NCBI RefSeq assembly: GCF_002836055.1
Contig: NZ_PJBS01000349.1
Coordinates: 1 to 64,000, forward strand
Reading direction: 5' to 3'
From: Psychroflexus sp. MES1-P1E
GTDB taxonomy: Bacteria; Bacteroidota; Bacteroidia; Flavobacteriales; Flavobacteriaceae
DNA length: 64,000 nucleotides
Position 1 is the first letter of the stretch. Each line of letters begins with the position of its first letter. This document shows, piece after piece, positions 46,076-54,763 of this stretch. Position numbers and translations under genes: made by a program. Under the pieces are notes generated by a model. That model was not told where the DNA came from. It saw only the letters and a list, made by a program, of their open reading frames with translations, and made no database searches.

Positions 46076-47062
46076 ATGGAAGCTACTACCGTTGTAAAAA
46101 CAGGTACAGAAGGACAAGCATGGGGAGGAGGTGAAGAAAAACCTCTAAAGGCCAGTTACGGAAAATTAATGATGTGGTTTTTTATCACTTCAGATGCACT
46201 TACATTTTCAGGTTTTTTAGCAGCTTATGGTTTTTCAAGATTTAAGTTTATTGAAGAATGGCCAATAGCGGATGAAGTGTTTAATCACTTTCCATTTTTA
46301 CATGGTGTAGATGCACCTATGTATTATGTCGCATTAATGACGTTTATTTTGATATTTTCATCAGTAACAATGGTTCTAGCAGTAGATGCTGGGCATGAGA
46401 TGAAAAAAGATAAAGTAGTGACCTACATGGCATTAACCATTCTAGGGGGTATCATTTTTTTAGGATCTCAAGCCTGGGAATGGAAAAACTTTATTCATGG
46501 TGAATATGGAGCGGTCGAAACCAGAAGTGGAAAGATTATTCAGTTTGTAGATGCAGACGGAGACCGTATAGCTTTAGATGAATTTGCTACGGCTTCCCCC
46601 AAAGATAGAACCCAGCATTTAGCCAAAAATGGTATTTGGTTTAGTTCAGAACCTTCTCTTAATACCTTGGTTTTAGAGGATGTAAAAAGGGGATTTGAAG
46701 CTAATGAGACCCTTCGTGTTAGAACTATGCAAATAACAGAAGAAGGTGAAAAAGAAATTTTAACTAGAGAAGAATCTTTACTGAAATTAAATACGTCTGG
46801 TGTAGGTGTTATAGAGGGAGCTAACCTTAGCCAAAATGAATATGGAGCACCGCTATTTGGTGGTTTTTTCTTTTTCATTACAGGCTTTCACGGCTTCCAC
46901 GTCTTGTCTGGGGTGCTTATTCTTATTATTGTTTTCTTTAATGTTTTGGTTGGCACTTACGAGAAAAGAGGAAGTTACGAAATGGTGGAAAAGGTTGGTC
47001 TTTACTGGCACTTTGTAGATTTAGTTTGGGTATTTGTATTCACATTTTTCTACTTGGTTTAA
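46076..47062 (+). CDS. Cytochrome c oxidase subunit III (long form with periplasmic insert)
   Basis: 328 residues. The flanking helices match subunit III (MMWFFITSDALTFSGFLAAYG at the start and VGLYWHFVDLVWVFVFTFF at the end), but about 110 residues between roughly 138 and 250 form a soluble, charged insert (from GEYGAVETRSG to IEGANLSQNEYGAP) between two helices. The insert carries no cysteine or heme motif. Part of the ctaB-oxidase operon, 44 bases from the short form. Confidence 0.9.
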   Translation: MEATTVVKTGTEGQAWGGGEEKPLKASYGKLMMWFFITSDALTFSGFLAAYGFSRFKFIEEWPIADEVFNHFPFLHGVDAPMYYVALMTFILIFSSVTMVLAVDAGHEMKKDKVVTYMALTILGGIIFLGSQAWEWKNFIHGEYGAVETRSGKIIQFVDADGDRIALDEFATASPKDRTQHLAKNGIWFSSEPSLNTLVLEDVKRGFEANETLRVRTMQITEEGEKEILTREESLLKLNTSGVGVIEGANLSQNEYGAPLFGGFFFFITGFHGFHVLSGVLILIIVFFNVLVGTYEKRGSYEMVEKVGLYWHFVDLVWVFVFTFFYLV

Positions 47063-47089
47063 TTAATAATATATTGAATTTATAATAAA

Positions 47090-47455
47090 ATGGCACACGA
47101 TACAACACACGGAGTTCACGCAGGAGCAAAAAAACGCATATGGCAAGTTTTTATCATTTTATCTATACTAACGATAGTAGAAGTAGGTTTAGGTATTTTA
47201 AAACCAGATTTTCTTGTTCATAATGATTTAGTTTCCTTATCCTTTCTCAACTGGATTTTTATTGTGCTTACGATTGTAAAAGCCTATTACATCGTTTGGG
47301 CATTTATGCATATGGAACAGGAGTCGGGAAGTTTGAGAAGAGTTGTCGTTTGGACTGGTGTCTTTTTAATTAGTTATTTAATAGCTATACTCTTGATAGA
47401 AGGGTCATATATCCAAGAAATATACTCTGATGGATACATTACTTGGGATTTCTAA
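47090..47455 (+). CDS. Cytochrome c oxidase subunit IV-family protein
   Basis: 121 residues, three helices, bacterial subunit IV type (VFIILSILTIVEVGLGI, then YYIVWAFMHMEQES with the characteristic FMHMxxE). The N-terminus is His-rich (AHDTTHGVHAG). It stabilises the oxidase. A hairpin follows at 47479, so it may end the first part of the operon. Confidence 0.9.
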   Translation: MAHDTTHGVHAGAKKRIWQVFIILSILTIVEVGLGILKPDFLVHNDLVSLSFLNWIFIVLTIVKAYYIVWAFMHMEQESGSLRRVVVWTGVFLISYLIAILLIEGSYIQEIYSDGYITWDF

Positions 47456-47478
47456 GAAAAGAAGGTTAAATATAATTC

Positions 47479-47510
47479 AAAAGGCGGTTCACTAAAATCG
47501 TCTTTTTTAT
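47479..47510 (+). terminator. Likely attenuating terminator after the subunit IV gene
   Basis: AAAAGGCGGTT (47479-47489) pairs with AATCGTCTTTT (47496-47506) through two G-U pairs and is followed by a T run. It is weaker than other terminators in the window and may only reduce read-through. Confidence 0.55.
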
Positions 47511-47531
47511 TTTTGTATACAATTTTATCAT

Positions 47532-48164
47532 ATGAAAAAATACGCTGTTCTTATTGTTTTGTTTGTTCTTCCTTTGGTAGCGTATTTATTTTTCTCTAGT
47601 GGGATCAATAGTTTTGGAAGACTCCCCGTGCTTAAAGAAAATCTTTCTTTATTGAACGAATTTGAAACTGACGTCATCGCCTTCGACAATAAAATTACAA
47701 TCTTGACTTTCTTTGGTAACGACTTTGAAGTGAAAAAGGTACATGCTTTCAATATGAAAGAGAAAATCTATGATCGTTATCACAAGTTTGACGATTTCCA
47801 AGTCGTTACACTGGTGGCGCCAAATTCAGAAGATGACATCGAAGAATTTAAAAGTGAAATCAATAAAACTTCAGATGCTGCAGATTGGTTTTTTCTTGAA
47901 CTACCAGACGCTCAAATTAAAAAGGTGTTTGAAAGTTTGGAATCTGATTTAAAACTCGACGATAAGTTTTCTTCAACTTTCGCTTTTGTTATTGATAAAA
48001 AAATGAGTTTGAGAGGGAGGAGTGACGACGAAGACGAAGGCACAAAATACGCCTACGACTTAAGCAACATAAAAGAGGTGAGCGATAAAATGAATGATGA
48101 TATTAAAATCATTCTTGCAGAATATCGATTTGCCTTAAAAAAGAATAATGCGCAAAGAGAATAA
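47532..48164 (+). CDS. Membrane-anchored, cysteine-free SCO/thioredoxin-like protein
   Basis: 210 residues. One N-terminal hydrophobic helix (about 4-22) anchors a soluble domain on the periplasmic side. KITILTFFGNDFEVKKVHAF and YHKFDDFQVVTLVAPN line up by eye with KVYVVEFFFATCPTICPIMN and QFYGNMNFGIASFTINP of the SCO protein encoded next, so a thioredoxin fold is likely. No cysteine is present anywhere, so it cannot bind copper or transfer thiols in the SCO manner. The family is not one I can name. Six bases separate it from the SCO gene; a chaperone or SCO-partner role is inference. Confidence 0.7.
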   Translation: MKKYAVLIVLFVLPLVAYLFFSSGINSFGRLPVLKENLSLLNEFETDVIAFDNKITILTFFGNDFEVKKVHAFNMKEKIYDRYHKFDDFQVVTLVAPNSEDDIEEFKSEINKTSDAADWFFLELPDAQIKKVFESLESDLKLDDKFSSTFAFVIDKKMSLRGRSDDEDEGTKYAYDLSNIKEVSDKMNDDIKIILAEYRFALKKNNAQRE

Positions 48165-48169
48165 AGACC

Positions 48170-48844
48170 ATGAAAAAATACTCTTACGTAGGAATTTCAC
48201 TTGTCATTTTAGTGTTTGGAATTTGGGTGGTTAGTGAATATCTAGCCCGTAATTCCAAGCAAAGTTTATCTTATATAGAAATAGAAGGCGAACGTAAAAA
48301 AGTTCCTAAATTTGATTTTAGAAATCAGAATAATAAAACGATTACCAATGAGGATTATCTTGGAAAAGTCTATGTTGTTGAGTTCTTTTTTGCCACTTGT
48401 CCAACTATTTGCCCTATTATGAATGAAAATTTATTGGAGGTACAAGATCAGTTTTATGGTAATATGAATTTTGGAATAGCTTCATTCACTATTAACCCTG
48501 AGCATGACACTCCTAAAGTTTTGAAAAAGCATGCAGAAGAGCTCGGTGTTAAGCATCCCCATTGGAATTTCTTGACTGGCGATAAAGATAAAATTTATGA
48601 GCTTGCCAATAAAGGCTTTACTATTTATGCCCGAGAAGATGAGAATGCAGAGGGTGGGTTTGAGCACTCTGGGTTCTTTGCTTTGATTGACCAAGAAGGA
48701 TACATCCGAAGTAGAAAAGATGAAGCAGGGAACTCTATTATTTTTTACCAAGGTTCGGTTCCTATCGATAATAATAGTGGTGAAGGGCATGAAACCCAAC
48801 AAATTGATATTTTAATGGAGGACATTCAAATTCTTTTAAAATGA
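48170..48844 (+). CDS. SCO1/SenC-family copper chaperone
   Basis: 224 residues with an N-terminal anchor helix. Copper ligands are complete: C77 and C81 in FFFATCPTICPIM and H166 in EHSGFF. It inserts copper into the CuA site of subunit II. The stop overlaps the DUF420 start by four bases. Part of the oxidase operon. Confidence 0.94.
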   Translation: MKKYSYVGISLVILVFGIWVVSEYLARNSKQSLSYIEIEGERKKVPKFDFRNQNNKTITNEDYLGKVYVVEFFFATCPTICPIMNENLLEVQDQFYGNMNFGIASFTINPEHDTPKVLKKHAEELGVKHPHWNFLTGDKDKIYELANKGFTIYAREDENAEGGFEHSGFFALIDQEGYIRSRKDEAGNSIIFYQGSVPIDNNSGEGHETQQIDILMEDIQILLK

Positions 48845-49380
48845 AAGCTAGTTTAATCAAATCCGATAAAACGATGGTTCCAATTATTACTGGGCTCTCC
48901 ATCGTCGTTCCAATAGTGGTCATTGTACTTATGAACCTGCCAACTCGTTATAACCTTCTTGGTCTGGATGTTGGGACATTTCCCTTTTTTCATGCAGTTA
49001 TCAATGGACTCACAGCAATACTGCTATTTCTAGGATATCGATTTATAAAACAAAAGAAAAAAATTGAGCACAAAACTGTCATGATTACAGCTTTTGGTTT
49101 GTCGGCCCTTTTTTTAGTAAGCTACGTCATTTCTAAGATTAGTATCGACCCAGTTCCTTACGGGGGTGAAGGTTTTATAAGGTACCTTTACTTTTTCATT
49201 CTTATTACACATATTGCTTTATCAGGAATAATTATCCCTTTGGTTCTTTTTACGATGTATAGAGGTTTGACAGGTGAATATGATAAGCATAAAAAAATTG
49301 CGAGATGGACTTTTCCTATTTGGATGTATGTTGCTATAACAGGGGTTTTAGTCTACTTATTTATGTTACCTTATTACTAA
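48841..49380 (+). CDS. DUF420 membrane protein
   Basis: 179 residues, five helices, DUF420 (CtaM-like) family: FPFFHAVINGLTAILLFLGY, THIALSGIIIPLVLFT and the His-Lys rich loop YDKHKKIARWTFPIWMYV. CtaM is needed for maturation of heme-copper oxidase in Firmicutes (established there). Coupled to SCO by a four-base overlap and followed by a small CxxC gene after 10 bases. Confidence 0.92.
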   Translation: MKASLIKSDKTMVPIITGLSIVVPIVVIVLMNLPTRYNLLGLDVGTFPFFHAVINGLTAILLFLGYRFIKQKKKIEHKTVMITAFGLSALFLVSYVISKISIDPVPYGGEGFIRYLYFFILITHIALSGIIIPLVLFTMYRGLTGEYDKHKKIARWTFPIWMYVAITGVLVYLFMLPYY

Positions 49381-49390
49381 AACAATAATC

Positions 49391-49630
49391 ATGATGAAAG
49401 CAAAAAGAGTTTTAATTACAGTGTCATTGGTTTTGTTTTTTGCCTTTGAGGCCAGCTCCCAATGTTCTATGTGTAGAGCTGTATTGGAGTCTGAAGCAGA
49501 TCAAGGGGCTGCAAAAGCTATAAACGATGGTATAGTTTATCTAATGGCTTTTCCTTATATTTTGGTAGGCGGTGTACTTTACGTCGTTTACAGAACTTTT
49601 AAAAATAAAAAATCTCAACAAAACTCATAA
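49391..49630 (+). CDS. Small CxxC membrane protein of the oxidase operon
   Basis: 79 residues. Signal peptide (about 1-24, ending ASS/Q), then CSMCRAVLESEADQG with a CxxC pair, and one C-terminal helix (about 50-68) followed by a basic tail, so the CxxC part is periplasmic. I know this pattern only as a conserved flavobacterial hypothetical protein near DUF420 and SCO. A role in copper delivery to the oxidase is suggested by position and the CxxC, but is inference. The next gene starts just after its stop. Confidence 0.7.
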   Translation: MMKAKRVLITVSLVLFFAFEASSQCSMCRAVLESEADQGAAKAINDGIVYLMAFPYILVGGVLYVVYRTFKNKKSQQNS

Positions 49631-49631
49631 A

Positions 49632-49985
49632 ATGAAAAAAGTATTCTATCTATCCACTTGTGATACCTGCAAGCATATTTTAGGTAAGTTGTCTTTGCCT
49701 GAAGATATAAAGCTACAGGACCTTAAGAAAGATCATATTTCTGAAGAGGACTTGGAATACCTTTTTAAATATACAAGATCTTACGAACTCTTACTTAATA
49801 AGAGAGCTCAAAGATATAAAGAAGAGGGGTTAAAAGATGAGAACTTGTCTGAGGAAGAAATAAAAACGTGTATTCTATCTCACTATACTTTTTTAAAGCG
49901 ACCTATATTTATTTATGATGAAAAGATATTCATAGGAAATGATAAGCACACCGTAGACGCTTTGAAGTCTTTGTTTCATGAGTAA
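49632..49985 (+). CDS. ArsC/Spx-family protein
   Basis: 117 residues from the ATG at 49632, chosen over an earlier frame that would run into the preceding gene. Thioredoxin-like fold with an early CxxC: STCDTCKHIL (C10 and C13). The rest follows the ArsC/YffB/Spx plan: LQDLKKDHISEEDLEYLFKY, NKRAQRYKEEG and KRPIFIYDEKIFIGND with the conserved RP. It could be a thiol-based reductase or a regulator. Real arsenate reductases of this family have a single Cys in CxS. It overlaps the DMT permease by eight bases. Confidence 0.8.
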   Translation: MKKVFYLSTCDTCKHILGKLSLPEDIKLQDLKKDHISEEDLEYLFKYTRSYELLLNKRAQRYKEEGLKDENLSEEEIKTCILSHYTFLKRPIFIYDEKIFIGNDKHTVDALKSLFHE

Positions 49986-50880
49986 ACGAGTTCAAGCGTT
50001 AATTGCTGCCTTATTTGCAACCTCTGTGTTTGGCGTCACCCATACTCTAGCTAAAGGCTTAATGCCAGATTATATTCAACCTTTAGGTTTTATATTGATA
50101 AGAGTATTAGGTGCGGGTATTCTATTTTGGATTGTTAGTTTTTTCATTAAAAATGAAAAAATTAAAAAAGAACATTGGCCAAGACTATTATTATGCGCTC
50201 TTCTTGGGATGGCTCTCAATATGCTGTTTTTCTTTAAGGGCTTGAGTTTAACCACTCCGATTAATAGCTCTGTAATTGTGACCATAACTCCCATTTTGGT
50301 ATTTGTATTATCCGCACTTTTAATCAGAGAAAAAGTAACTTGGCTCAAGTGTTTGGGAGCTGTAATCGGTCTATTCGGTGGGCTTGCCTTAATTATATTT
50401 GGCGTACAACAACAAGTCGACGCTCCTAATATTCCGCTTGGTAATGCAATGATTTTTGTCAATGCATCATCCTATGGTTTGTTTTTAATTGTTGCCAAAC
50501 CTTTAACTAAAATCTATCACCCTGTTACGCTTATGCGTTGGCTATTTTTAACCTCTATCATTATAAACCTACCCATTGGTTGGACAGAGTTTGTAAGTGT
50601 AGAATGGCAAGCTTTGCCTTTTTCTATTATTTGGCGAATAGGGTTTGTGATTGTAGGGACTACTTTTTTAACTTACCTGTTGAATATTTTTGCCCTCAAA
50701 TATTTATCTGCTTCTACTATTGGAGTATTTGTATACATACAACCTGTCATAGCTATAGCTTTTGCTATTATTTCTGGAGCAGATGAACTCAATGGATTAA
50801 AAATTATTTCTGCTATACTCGTTTTCTTAGGAGTTTTTATGGTCACCAAAAATCCATCTAGGAAAAGAGCTAAAGCTTGA
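49978..50880 (+). CDS. EamA-family (DMT) permease
   Basis: 300 residues, ten helices in two EamA halves (about 5-135 and 150-290; AVIGLFGGLALIIFG and AISAILVFLGVFMVTKNP close each half). The family exports or imports small metabolites; substrate unknown. It overlaps the ArsC/Spx-like gene by eight bases and is ended by a strong hairpin at 50926. Confidence 0.9.
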   Translation: MSKRVQALIAALFATSVFGVTHTLAKGLMPDYIQPLGFILIRVLGAGILFWIVSFFIKNEKIKKEHWPRLLLCALLGMALNMLFFFKGLSLTTPINSSVIVTITPILVFVLSALLIREKVTWLKCLGAVIGLFGGLALIIFGVQQQVDAPNIPLGNAMIFVNASSYGLFLIVAKPLTKIYHPVTLMRWLFLTSIIINLPIGWTEFVSVEWQALPFSIIWRIGFVIVGTTFLTYLLNIFALKYLSASTIGVFVYIQPVIAIAFAIISGADELNGLKIISAILVFLGVFMVTKNPSRKRAKA

Positions 50881-50925
50881 TATATTTTTATTATTCCTGG
50901 TGTTTGTAGCAGTTGCTTTTCTGAA

Positions 50926-50962
50926 AAAAAGTAATTATTAGCTACGTAATAATTACTTTTTT
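50926..50962 (+). terminator. Rho-independent terminator
   Basis: A 15-base perfect stem (AAAAAGTAATTATTA with its complement at 50947-50961), a six-base loop and terminal T run. It ends the oxidase/DMT unit. Confidence 0.85.
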
Positions 50963-51174
50963 AAATGCTTGAAAAGATCTTTAGGTAGTATTTATTTTAA
51001 AAATCGGATAACTTTTTGCATATAAAATCAGTGATTTCATCATTGAAGTCTGGGTTTAAATTGTCTGAAACTTATCTAGTGAATAGATGTTTTTATTCTT
51101 TTGGACATCGATTTAAAGGCATAACGGTATTAGAAAATACTAAGATTTAAAGTGCTCACTAACAACATAAAGGA

Positions 51175-51204
51175 TAAAAAAAAGACCACCTTTTCAGGTG
51201 GTCT
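51175..51204 (-). terminator. Rho-independent terminator of the fasciclin gene
   Basis: AGACCACC (51183-51190), loop TTTTCA, GGTGGTCT (51197-51204). Read on the minus strand it is followed by a run of nine T (51174-51182 complement). Confidence 0.85.
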
Positions 51205-51224
51205 ATAAACTAAACTAAGTTTTT

Positions 51225-51692
51225 TTACTTAGGCATTACAACACTATCAATAGCATGAATCACTCCGTTAGAAGCCGCAACATCTGCAATAACGACAGTT
51301 GACTTTCCACCATTTGCATCAGTTAAAATTACTTTTCCATCTTCAAGGCTTAAGTCAATCTTACCACCTTGAACAGTATCTACAGTAAATTTACCATCAT
51401 TTTCAGTAATTGCACTTATCAATGCAGCAGATTCAAACTTTCCAGAAACAACATGGTAGGTAAGTACACTTGCTAATTTCTCTTTGCTTTCTGGCTTTAA
51501 TAAAGTGTCTACAGTGCCTTCAGGTAATTTGTTAAAGGCATCATTGGTTGGTGCTAATACTGTAAATGGTCCTTCACCACTTAAGGTATCAACCAATTCT
51601 GCTGCCTTTACTGCTGCAACTAATGTTGTAAAAGAATCATTTCCAGCTGCGACGCCCACTATATTCGGGAGGTCATTTTTTGAATTTTCCAT
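51225..51692 (-). CDS. Fasciclin (FAS1)-domain protein without signal peptide
   Basis: 155 residues, a single FAS1 domain: DSFTTLVAAVKAAELVDTL, FTVLAPTNDAFNKLPEG (the FTVFAPTNxAF motif), VLTYHVVSGKF (YHV motif) and the closing NGVIHAIDSVVMP. FAS1 proteins are usually secreted adhesins, but this one starts with MENSKNDLPN and no leader. No start with a signal peptide is found in frame upstream. It may be cytosolic, or a leader was lost. Monocistronic. Confidence 0.88.
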   Translation of the reverse strand: MENSKNDLPNIVGVAAGNDSFTTLVAAVKAAELVDTLSGEGPFTVLAPTNDAFNKLPEGTVDTLLKPESKEKLASVLTYHVVSGKFESAALISAITENDGKFTVDTVQGGKIDLSLEDGKVILTDANGGKSTVVIADVAASNGVIHAIDSVVMPK

Positions 51693-51716
51693 ATTTTTAT
51701 TTTATTAATTTGAATA

Positions 51717-51724
51717 CAAACTTA
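51717..51724 (-). promoter_or_regulatory. Candidate -7 box for the fasciclin gene
   Basis: On the minus strand TAAGTTTG fits TAnnTTTG, 25 bases upstream of the ATG. No -33 box at the usual spacing. Confidence 0.35.
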
Positions 51725-51904
51725 ATTTATTCAACTACTAGTTTAAGTTAACAAATATCACAATGAGGAAATTATTATCATTGGCTTTAGCTTATGGTTT
51801 GTAAGCTATAGCTGTGTTTAGCTTTAGTATTTGTAAGTGGCGTGGATGTTAGTTTTTTTGAAAAACTTGAAATTTGTCCCCTTCAGCGTTTAGATAAACC
51901 ATCT

Positions 51905-54331
51905 CTATTTTGATGCAAAAAAAGATTTCAAAGTGTTAACGTCAAGGAAATATTGCAATCGGATTGAGAAGATATGTTGTATATCCTGCTGAAATAAATT
52001 AGTAAACGTAGTTTCAAAATTATCTTCAGCTTCAGACGTAGTGCTAAACAATTGATTTCTATACAGAGCGGTTAAAAAGCTTCCAGGCGCAAATTGCCAA
52101 GAATAATTTAAATCCAAATTCCAAGTACTGAAATTGATATCAGGATTGGAATCCAAGCTGGTTTTTGGTAAATTTTTATTTTCAGAAAGTCTTCCGTTTG
52201 GATTGAGACCATACATAAACTCGTCATATTTCACCATATCCCAATAATGCCTCAGTTGCAAGTTGAAACCATGGAAGGGGTTAAAATTATAATTTGCAGA
52301 GATACTGTTAATTAAAATTGTCCTATCCCGTTCTCCAAAAATAGGTTCTTGGTTCAAAAAGTTAGCAAAGCCTCTGTCATTTATTTGTTTATCGAATGTG
52401 AAGTTATACACCATAAAGAAGTAGTCGTTGAATCTTACACGAGGCTCTAAGTTTAGTTTGTAAGCGTAAGAATCTCTCCCTTCTTCAAAAAATGTATTTG
52501 TATTTGCCCTTATGTCAATGGCGAAAGTGCGATTGTAGTTAGTTGAAAGAAATCCACCAAAATTTGTGAAATTTTCATAAATAAAAAATCGATTGTCGAC
52601 GCGAGGTTCAAAATAATCAAACTGTCGTCCCGGCTCCATACCAATATTAAAACCATAAGTGTCTAGTTTAGGAGATGTAGCAAAGAAACTAGTAGACAAC
52701 TCTAAGCCAGTATAGGTGTTAGGGGAAGCCAACTGTTTATAGAGAGAGGCGAAGGTGAGTCTATAAGTTTGAAAGTTGGAGGTTGGCTCAAAAATACGAT
52801 AAGAAGCTTCAGCTGTAATATTATTAAAATTATTCCTGAGTAAAAGCCCAAGGTCATTAATGTCATATTTTTTATCTGCGTAATCATACCTTAGCGATAA
52901 TTGGTATTGATCACTGATTTTGGCAATCTCTAAAGCTGAGCTAAAACCTGTCTTGTCATCGGTTTGGAGATTGAGATGACTCATTTTGAATTCACCCGCA
53001 ACTTTATAGGTGTTTTTGTTATTGATAAGGTCAAACAATGCTCCTGTGACGTTTGCATTTCTAAAATCTCCTGAACGGGTTACATTGGTGTTGATTAAAC
53101 TTACCGAAGAATTTCTGTTAAATTGCTGGTCAACTACCAAAATACTATAGTTTGTTAATGGTTCTATAACTTGCTCTCTGGTTTGGTTTTGAAGAGTGTC
53201 TGATGCTATTGCCTTAGTAGACTCTGTAATGGCATTAAAAACCCCTATGCCAAGACCATTTTTAAGGCGACCAGACATTTTAATAGCATTAAGCAGGTCT
53301 ATATTATTTGGTTCGTTTTCTGCGACTTCATTTCTTCCTAGATTTAAAGTTCCTGTAGGCTCGTTTCCTACTCGTCTGGAAAAAAACAAATCTCCTTTCG
53401 TGAATAAATCTATGCCTTCGGTAAAAAATTGACGTTGTTCTGCAAACGTTTGCTCAAATGGGCCTATATTGAGAACAACATCATCAAATCTAGCTTGACT
53501 AAAATCTGGAATAAGGGTAGCATCCAAAGTAAGATTATCCGTGATGCCATATTTCAAATCAAGGCCAAGTTTAAAATCTGTGGAAGTTTGATCACCAACT
53601 GTATTAATAATTCCTGTTGTAAACGGATATAAATTTAAGCGTAATGGGGGTTGAAGATTTTTAATGCCAAAGAGTATACCGTGATATAATCCTTCATAAC
53701 CTATGGTTCTATCTATAGGATTCCAAGCATATTCCGCTCGTTCTCTTCTAAAATATCTTCGGAATTGCACTCCCCAGCTTTGGACATCCGTTTTTGGAAA
53801 CCTTAGTGTTCTGTAAGGGATCTCCATTTCCAATTGCCATCCAAAATCGGTAAGCTTAACTGCGCTTTCCCAAACGGCATTCCAACCAAAATCCTGACCG
53901 ATGCTTGGTGAAGACAAAGCATCGGCTTGGGTGCCAGAACTGAAGACGATAAATTGAGTGTCATTTTGAGCATCGTTATTCGGGTTAAGAACCAGAGTAA
54001 AATAATCAGTTTGCCCAAACTCATCCCTAATGGTATTTTGACTCATGATTTTACGGGGATCATCATAGAGTTTTGCTGAAATAAATATAGCTTGGTCATT
54101 ATAAAATAATTTGACTTCCGTTCTCCGATCTGGTGTTGCAGGAAGGCTTATGTTAGGGGTAAATTGAACGAAGTCACTAGCGATTTTTATAGACTGCCAA
54201 ACCTCATCTGATAAATTACCATCTATAACAGGAGCCTTGTCTTGTCTTGTGATTTGGTATTGCTTCTTTGCTTGTGAAAAAGTTAGATTAACCACACACA
54301 AAAAAAATAAACACACCCAACGAGTATTCAT
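51905..54331 (-). CDS. DUF5916 outer-membrane barrel with N-terminal CBM9-like domain
   Basis: 808 residues from the ATG at 54331; a TTG three codons upstream is less likely. Signal peptide (about 1-20, ending TFSQ). The N-terminal domain (about 25-210) resembles the CBM9 fold found in this family: APVIDGNLSDEVWQ, TEVKLFYNDQAIFISAKLYD and WQLEMEIPYRTLRFP. A DUF5916 barrel of about 600 residues follows, with regular aromatic strands. The Gly-Ile-Leu-Pro-like GNLSDEVW start is typical of proteins thought to act in polysaccharide or peptide processing at the outer membrane; the function is not established. Monocistronic, divergent from arsR. Confidence 0.85.
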   Translation of the reverse strand: MNTRWVCLFFLCVVNLTFSQAKKQYQITRQDKAPVIDGNLSDEVWQSIKIASDFVQFTPNISLPATPDRRTEVKLFYNDQAIFISAKLYDDPRKIMSQNTIRDEFGQTDYFTLVLNPNNDAQNDTQFIVFSSGTQADALSSPSIGQDFGWNAVWESAVKLTDFGWQLEMEIPYRTLRFPKTDVQSWGVQFRRYFRRERAEYAWNPIDRTIGYEGLYHGILFGIKNLQPPLRLNLYPFTTGIINTVGDQTSTDFKLGLDLKYGITDNLTLDATLIPDFSQARFDDVVLNIGPFEQTFAEQRQFFTEGIDLFTKGDLFFSRRVGNEPTGTLNLGRNEVAENEPNNIDLLNAIKMSGRLKNGLGIGVFNAITESTKAIASDTLQNQTREQVIEPLTNYSILVVDQQFNRNSSVSLINTNVTRSGDFRNANVTGALFDLINNKNTYKVAGEFKMSHLNLQTDDKTGFSSALEIAKISDQYQLSLRYDYADKKYDINDLGLLLRNNFNNITAEASYRIFEPTSNFQTYRLTFASLYKQLASPNTYTGLELSTSFFATSPKLDTYGFNIGMEPGRQFDYFEPRVDNRFFIYENFTNFGGFLSTNYNRTFAIDIRANTNTFFEEGRDSYAYKLNLEPRVRFNDYFFMVYNFTFDKQINDRGFANFLNQEPIFGERDRTILINSISANYNFNPFHGFNLQLRHYWDMVKYDEFMYGLNPNGRLSENKNLPKTSLDSNPDINFSTWNLDLNYSWQFAPGSFLTALYRNQLFSTTSEAEDNFETTFTNLFQQDIQHIFSIRLQYFLDVNTLKSFFASK

Positions 54332-54433
54332 AAAAGTCAAGATTATAGGCTTTTGACTTTACTTGATAAAAAAAGTAAAAAGGCTTTTAAAGTTTATTAT
54401 TAATCGTAATATTGCTATATATAGATTTAAGAA

Positions 54434-54763
54434 ATGGGAATTACACGCACAGAATTATTTACAAACAAACAAAATGAATTTGCGCAGATTGCAAAAGTAT
54501 TTGGTCACCCAGCACGTTTGGCAATTCTAGAAGTTTTACTTAAGAGCAGCACTTGTATTTGTGGCGATCTGGTTGAGGAATTAGGCTTAGCTCAATCCAC
54601 TATCAGCCAACATTTAAAAGAGCTTAAAAATGCTGATATTATTAAAGGGAATATTGAAGGGAATTCAATTTGCTATTGTATTAATGAAGAAAAGTGGTTT
54701 GAATTGAAAGTGACTTTCAATGAACTTTTTGACAGGTATCCCAATCCAAAAGAGTGTTGTTAA
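54434..54763 (+). CDS. arsR: ArsR-family arsenite-responsive repressor
   Basis: 109 residues, winged helix. The metal site is the CxC of STCICGDL (C41, C43) at the start of helix alpha-3, the classic As(III)/Sb(III) site of ArsR; a CC pair also ends the protein. DNA helix LAQSTISQHLKELKNADII. It should repress the following ars genes until arsenite binds. The next gene begins only 369 bases downstream, so the operon is not tightly packed. Confidence 0.93.
   Translation: MGITRTELFTNKQNEFAQIAKVFGHPARLAILEVLLKSSTCICGDLVEELGLAQSTISQHLKELKNADIIKGNIEGNSICYCINEEKWFELKVTFNELFDRYPNPKECC

Larger units (their letters stand above)
50881..51224. other. Intergenic stretch between convergent genes
   Basis: 344 bases without a gene. 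It holds the + terminator at 50926 and the - terminator at 51175. The only coding-like trace is a short minus-strand stretch near 51000-51060 reading LNPDFNDEITDFICKKLSDF between stops; it is too short to judge. Confidence 0.5.
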
